Below are positions 4,196-7,764 of a stretch of 7,764 nucleotides of DNA, piece by piece. Numbering within the stretch: the first letter of the stretch is position 1; each line of letters begins with the position of its first letter. The translations under genes and the position numbers were made by a program. This DNA comes from Rhodospirillum sp. UBA1311 (lineage in GTDB: Bacteria > Pseudomonadota > Alphaproteobacteria > Rhodospirillales > Rhodospirillaceae), in the NCBI GenBank assembly GCA_002307145.1, contig DBTR01000060.1:51681-59444 (forward strand). The letters are read 5' to 3'. The notes beneath the pieces were generated by a model. The model was given only the letters and a program-made list of their open reading frames with translations, was not told the DNA's origin and searched no databases.

Positions 4196-7162
4196 ATGAT
4201 CGTGAACCGCAACGCCAGGATCGCGGCGATCCTCGGCCCCACCAACACCGGCAAGACCCATTACGCCATCGAGCGGCTGATGGCGCACGCGAGCGGCATG
4301 ATCGGCTTCCCGCTGCGCCTGCTGGCGCGCGAGAACTACGACCGGGTGGTGAAGGTGCGGGGTGTGCACCAGGTTGCGCTGGTCACCGGCGAAGAAAAGA
4401 TCATCCCCGCCAATCCGCGCTATTTCATCTGCACCGTCGAGGCGATGCCGCTCGACCGGCTGGTGGAATTCCTTGCGATCGACGAAATCCAGATGTGCGC
4501 CGACCCCGAGCGCGGCCATGTGTTCACCGACCGCCTGTTGCACGCGCGCGGGCTCTCGGAGACCCTGTTCCTCGGCGCGGATACGATGCGCGGCGTGATC
4601 TCGCGCCTCGTTCCCGGCATCGAGATCCAGACCCGGCCGCGGATGTCGCAGCTCACCTTCGCCGGGGCGAAGAACCTCACCCGATTGCCGCGCCGTTCGG
4701 CGATCGTCGCGTTCTCCGCCGCCGACGTCTACGCGATCGCCGACCAGGTGCGGCGGCATCGGGGCGGCGCGGCGGTGGTGCTGGGCGCGCTCAGTCCGCG
4801 CACCCGCAACGCCCAGGTGCAGATGTACCAGTCGGGCGAGGTCGATTTCCTCGTCGCCACCGACGCGATCGGCATGGGCCTGAACATGGACATCGACCAT
4901 GTCGCGTTCGCCCAGACGGTGAAGTACGACGGCGCGCAGCCGCGCCACCTCGCGGCGTCGGAAATCGGTCAGATCGCCGGACGCGCCGGGCGGCACATGA
5001 ACGACGGCACCTTCGGCACCACGGCGGACGCGGTGCCGTTCGACGCCGATATCATCGAGCGGGTCGAGAATCACGAGTTCCGCCCGGTCAAGGCGCTGTT
5101 CTGGCGCAATCCGAGCCTGCGCTTCACCTCGGTGGATTCGCTCCTGAAAAGCCTGCTGGTGCCGCCGCCGGGAGCGGATTTTCTCCGCGCCCGCCGCGCC
5201 GACGACGTGGTGGTCCTCGAAACCCTGGCGCAAAGTGCCGAAATCCGCACCCGCGCCCAGCATCCGGACCGGGTTCGGCTGCTTTGGGAGCTGTGCCAGA
5301 TCCCGGATTTTCAAAAAATCAGCGCCGAAGCCCACGCGCGGCTGCTGAACCGGCTATTTCTCTATTTGACCGACGACGCGGGCGTGATACCCGATAGTTT
5401 CCTGGATCACCACGTGGGGCGCATCGACCGCACCGACGGCGACATCGTCCATCTGTCGCAACGCATCGCGGAGATTCGGGTGTGGACCACGGTGGCGAAC
5501 CATGCAACCTGGGTTTCGGACACGAATCATTGGCGCGAACGCACAAGACAGATTGAAGATCGCCTATCGGATGCGCTACATGACCGTCTGACGCAGAAGT
5601 TCGTCGACCGGCGCACCGCCATCCTGTTAAGCCGCTTGAAGGGGCAAAGTACGTTGGAAGCAACCGTCACGCCGAACGGGGACGTTCATATCGAAGGCCA
5701 TCGCGTTGGTCGTCTCGAAGGGCTCGGCTTCATCGCCGATACGGATGGAGCCTCGGATCAGGCCGACAAGGTCATCGCCATCGCCGCCTCGCAGGCGCTC
5801 AAGGGCGAGGTCGGCCTGCGCGCCCAGGCGCTCTCGGTCGCGCCCGACGCCACCTTCGCGCTCACCAACGGCGGCGAAGTCACCTGGCACGGCGCGCCGG
5901 TGGCCAGGATCTCCGCCGGGTCGGAACGCCTCAAGCCCCGCGTCGACGTGCTGCCCAACGATCTCCTCGCCGATGCCCATGTCGATCTCGTCCGCACCCG
6001 GGTGCAGGGCTGGCTCGAAGCGCAGATGCACGGCGCGCTGCGCCCGCTCGCCTCGCTCGCCGAAGCCGAGCTGACCGGCCTGCCGCGCGGCCTCGCGTTC
6101 CGCCTCGTCGAGGCGGGCGGCACGATCCGCCGTTCGACCCTGGCGCAGGACCTCGCCCACCTCTCCGACGACGACCGCAAGGCGATGGGCAAGCTCGGCG
6201 TCCGCTTCGGCGTCGAGACCGTCTATCTGCCGGATATGCTGAAGCCCGCCGCGCAGCGCCTGCTGCTGGTGCTGACCGCCGTCGACCGCAAGGTCGAGGA
6301 CGTCGCCGGGTTCGTCCACGCGCATTCGCCGCTCACTCCGGGCCAGGTGTCGTTCCCGCTCGCCGAGGGTGTCGCGCCCGAGTGGGTGGAACTCCAGGGC
6401 TACCGGGTGTTCGAGCGCCGCGCCGCGCGCGTCGACATGCTCGAACGCTTCGCCGCCGAGGTCCGCCGCTTCCTCCGCGACGAGGCCCTGACCACCAAGG
6501 TCGACAGCCAGCCGGGCAAGCCCGCCGAGGCCGCGCCGGTTGCCGACTCCGTCGAAGCCGTCGAAGCCGCCGCTCCGGCGGAGGTGCCCGCTCCCGAGTC
6601 GGTCCCGGAAGCCGCGCCGGAAGCCGCCGCCCAGCCTGAATCCGACGAACCGCAGAAGCCGGAAGCGCCGCAGGGCGCGAAGATCCTTCCGCCCGCGCTG
6701 ATGTCGCTCCTGGGCGTTGGGGCGGAAGACACCATGACCATCCTCCGCGTCCTCGGCTACCGCGTCACCGATTCGCGCGAAGGCCTCGCGGTGCAGCCGA
6801 AGAAGAACCCGAAGAAGGCGTTCGGCGGCAATCGTCGCCCGCAGCGGCCCGAAGGCCAGCCGCGCGCCGACCAGGCCGCGCCCGCCGCCGTCGCCGAAGC
6901 CGGAGCCGAACGGCCGCCGCGCGCCGATCGCCCCGACCGTGGCCCGCGCCCCGAGCGCGGCGCCCGCCCGGAACGCCAGGATCGCCCGGAGCGCCAGGAC
7001 CGTGGTCCGCGCCCCGACCGTGGCCCGCGTCCGCCGAAGGGCGGCGATCGCGGCCCGCGCCCGGAAACCCGCGCCGCAGCCCCGGCGCGTCGCACCGAAG
7101 TCGATCCGGATTCGCCGTTCGCGGTGCTGAAGAACTGGGGCAAGCCGACCTCGGAGAGCTGA
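4196..7162 (+). CDS. SUV3-like DExH RNA helicase with long Arg/Pro-rich tail
   Basis: A 988-residue superfamily 2 helicase related to mitochondrial SUV3, the RNA helicase of the mitochondrial degradosome; bacterial homologues are frequent in alphaproteobacteria. The core has Walker A GPTNTGKT (residues 14-21), the DExH-position motif DEIQ (96-99), LGADTM (127-131 region), the motif V segment ATDAIGMGLNMD (221-232) and motif VI QIAGRAGR (259-266). The middle and C-terminal part (about 330-765) resembles the alphaproteobacterial family. An Ala/Pro/Glu linker (771-827), a short hydrophobic island ILPPALMSLLG ... LGYRV (830-857) and an Arg/Pro/Asp/Gly tail (876-965) follow, probably disordered and RNA-binding. 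Expected role: ATP-driven RNA unwinding in decay or ribosome-associated control; the exact role is inference. The start is uncertain: in-frame ATGs at 4100 and 4142 overlap the htpG promoter, and none of the three has a ribosome binding site; 4196 places Walker A at the usual distance. The stop abuts the next gene. Confidence 0.92.
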   Translation: MIVNRNARIAAILGPTNTGKTHYAIERLMAHASGMIGFPLRLLARENYDRVVKVRGVHQVALVTGEEKIIPANPRYFICTVEAMPLDRLVEFLAIDEIQMCADPERGHVFTDRLLHARGLSETLFLGADTMRGVISRLVPGIEIQTRPRMSQLTFAGAKNLTRLPRRSAIVAFSAADVYAIADQVRRHRGGAAVVLGALSPRTRNAQVQMYQSGEVDFLVATDAIGMGLNMDIDHVAFAQTVKYDGAQPRHLAASEIGQIAGRAGRHMNDGTFGTTADAVPFDADIIERVENHEFRPVKALFWRNPSLRFTSVDSLLKSLLVPPPGADFLRARRADDVVVLETLAQSAEIRTRAQHPDRVRLLWELCQIPDFQKISAEAHARLLNRLFLYLTDDAGVIPDSFLDHHVGRIDRTDGDIVHLSQRIAEIRVWTTVANHATWVSDTNHWRERTRQIEDRLSDALHDRLTQKFVDRRTAILLSRLKGQSTLEATVTPNGDVHIEGHRVGRLEGLGFIADTDGASDQADKVIAIAASQALKGEVGLRAQALSVAPDATFALTNGGEVTWHGAPVARISAGSERLKPRVDVLPNDLLADAHVDLVRTRVQGWLEAQMHGALRPLASLAEAELTGLPRGLAFRLVEAGGTIRRSTLAQDLAHLSDDDRKAMGKLGVRFGVETVYLPDMLKPAAQRLLLVLTAVDRKVEDVAGFVHAHSPLTPGQVSFPLAEGVAPEWVELQGYRVFERRAARVDMLERFAAEVRRFLRDEALTTKVDSQPGKPAEAAPVADSVEAVEAAAPAEVPAPESVPEAAPEAAAQPESDEPQKPEAPQGAKILPPALMSLLGVGAEDTMTILRVLGYRVTDSREGLAVQPKKNPKKAFGGNRRPQRPEGQPRADQAAPAAVAEAGAERPPRADRPDRGPRPERGARPERQDRPERQDRGPRPDRGPRPPKGGDRGPRPETRAAAPARRTEVDPDSPFAVLKNWGKPTSES
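6965..7000 (+). repeat. Imperfect 18-bp tandem repeat coding RPERQD in the helicase tail
   Basis: Two adjacent 18-bp units (6965-6982 and 6983-7000) differ at two silent positions and each encode Arg-Pro-Glu-Arg-Gln-Asp (residues 924-935). They sit within a longer stretch of related Arg-Gly-Pro-Arg-Pro motifs (about 6920-7065). The tail seems to have grown by in-frame duplication. Confidence 0.85.
7153..7158 (+). promoter_or_regulatory. Ribosome binding site supporting a TTG start for the S4-domain gene
   Basis: GGAGAG ends 4 nt before the TTG at 7163-7165. It lies within the last codons of the upstream helicase gene and points to translational coupling. Confidence 0.65.
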
Positions 7163-7561
7163 TTGGCGGAAGCGGACGACGATGCCGGGCCGCCACGCCT
7201 CGACAAGTGGCTGTGGTTCGCCCGATTCGTAAAAACCCGGAGCCTGGCGCAGGCCCTCTGCGCCGCCGGGCACGTCAAGCTGAACGGCGAGACCGTGCGT
7301 CGCAGCCACCAGAAGGTGCGCCTCGGCGACCGGGTCGAGATGCTCCTCGGTACCGTGCGCCGCACCGTCACCGTCGAGGGGTTCGGAATCCGGCGCGGCC
7401 CCGCGCCCGAGGCGCAGGCTCTCTACGCCGAGCCCGAGCCGCCCCGCCGCCTTACCCCCGCCGAGGATCGGCCGGTTGCGCCCCGCGCCGCCGGCAGCGG
7501 CCGCCCGACGAAGCGGGATCGCCGCCGGATGGATGCGCTCCACGGCGACTTGGAAGAATGA
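7163..7561 (+). CDS. S4-domain RNA-binding protein, Hsp15/HslR-like
   Basis: A 132-residue basic protein. The S4 RNA-binding domain opens with RLDKWLWFARFVKTRSLAQAL (residues 12-32; key residues Arg12, Asp14, Lys15, Trp16, Arg21 and the Lys-Thr-Arg triplet) and continues through GHVKLNGE (36-43) and the LGDRVEM strand (54-60). The C-terminal GRPTKRDRR (113-121) is typical of the Hsp15 family. In E. coli Hsp15 (HslR) is heat-induced and binds free 50S subunits that carry a nascent chain on tRNA, helping to recycle stalled ribosomes; the same role here is inferred. The TTG start immediately follows the TGA of the SUV3-like helicase and has its own GGAGAG site; no ATG lies before the S4 domain. 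The gene is therefore the second member of a helicase-S4 operon. Confidence 0.93.
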   Translation: MAEADDDAGPPRLDKWLWFARFVKTRSLAQALCAAGHVKLNGETVRRSHQKVRLGDRVEMLLGTVRRTVTVEGFGIRRGPAPEAQALYAEPEPPRRLTPAEDRPVAPRAAGSGRPTKRDRRRMDALHGDLEE

Positions 7562-7604
7562 TTTCAATGCCCTGGCCCAACGGCGCCATTCCGGTTCCCG
7601 AGGG

Positions 7605-7632
7605 TTGATTTCCCCGCCCAAAGGCGTAGGTT
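7605..7632 (+). promoter_or_regulatory. Candidate fdxA promoter
   Basis: TTGATT (7605-7610) and TAGGTT (7627-7632) are 16 bp apart in the 106-bp gap after the S4 gene, matching the sigma-70 hexamers at 4 and 3 of 6 positions. Transcription would start near 7639, about 29 nt before the ferredoxin ATG. No convincing terminator for the S4 gene is visible in this gap, so read-through is possible. Confidence 0.38.
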
Positions 7633-7667
7633 GAGGGCACGAAGTTGGGTTCAGAGGGAGTTGGATC

Positions 7668-7764
7668 ATGCCGTACGTCGTCACCGACGAGTGCATCAAG
7701 TGCAAGTTCATGGATTGCGTCGAGGTCTGCCCGGTGGATTGCTTCTACGAGGGCGAGAACATGC
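7668..7764 (+). CDS. fdxA: Ferredoxin FdxA, 7Fe-8S type (3' partial)
   Basis: The first 32 residues of a small ferredoxin that runs off the right edge. The cysteine pattern Cys9, Cys12, Cys17, Cys21-Pro, Cys25 matches the N-terminal half of Azotobacter-type seven-iron ferredoxins. There the equivalents of Cys9 and Cys17 bind the [3Fe-4S] cluster, Cys21 helps bind the [4Fe-4S] cluster, and the extra cysteines are non-ligands. Such proteins carry single electrons at low potential in the cytoplasm. The ATG at 7668 has GGGAG 7 nt upstream (7656-7660). In many alphaproteobacteria fdxA follows an S4-domain gene and precedes a CarD-family regulator, from recall; the downstream gene is outside the window. 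The remaining ligands lie beyond the edge, so the full cluster set is inferred. Confidence 0.92.
   Translation, partial: MPYVVTDECIKCKFMDCVEVCPVDCFYEGENM

Noticed and set aside
7562..7667. Small gene or RNA in the gap before fdxA
   Set aside because: No start with a ribosome binding site apart from fdxA, and no strong hairpin; only a weak promoter candidate is visible.
5627..7711. 694-codon open frame on - opposite the helicase and S4 genes
   Set aside because: Long antisense frames are expected in GC-rich genes. The composition is biased, no domain is seen, and it would overlap three well-supported genes.

Overview
The window is GC-rich chromosomal DNA from an alphaproteobacterium, most likely a member of the Rhodospirillales or a relative. 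The evidence is strong G/C bias at third codon positions, a SUV3-type RNA helicase (frequent in alphaproteobacteria) followed by an S4-domain gene and a FdxA-type ferredoxin, and paired GC-rich hairpins of a kind common between genes in that order. No tRNA, rRNA, CRISPR array, transposase or phage gene was seen. Everything points to a stable housekeeping region rather than a mobile island.

Layout. At the left edge (1-408, +) is the C-terminal end of a RhlE-like DEAD-box RNA helicase, closed by a strong bidirectional terminator (430-464). A perfect 21-bp tandem duplication (466-507) covers the stop codon of the next gene. Three genes then run leftward: htpG (Hsp90, 2189-4069), a WbpV-like extended SDR sugar-nucleotide epimerase/dehydratase (1069-2004) and a small exported single-Cache-domain protein (499-996). 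Each appears to have its own promoter, so they are probably separate transcription units. The 184-bp gap between htpG and the epimerase gene holds a possible pseudoknot/terminator for htpG, a candidate promoter, and two consecutive hairpins in the predicted epimerase leader.

Divergent from htpG is a very large SUV3-like DExH RNA helicase (about 988 aa, 4196-7162, +) with a long Ala/Pro/Glu- and Arg/Pro-rich tail. Its stop codon directly abuts a TTG-started Hsp15/HslR-like S4 RNA-binding protein (7163-7561), so the two form an operon. After a 106-bp gap with a weak candidate promoter, a 7Fe-type ferredoxin gene (fdxA) begins at 7668 and runs off the right edge.

Functionally, the right half combines protein and RNA quality control: HtpG is a chaperone, HslR-like proteins handle stalled 50S-peptidyl-tRNA in E. 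coli, and SUV3-type helicases unwind RNA for decay. No clearly novel system was found. The observations most worth a second look are the htpG control region (sigma-70/sigma-32-like promoter with a dyad in its spacer and a possible FourU-like leader), the pseudoknot-capable htpG 3' end, a rare-codon patch inside the SUV3-like helicase, and the 21-bp duplication.
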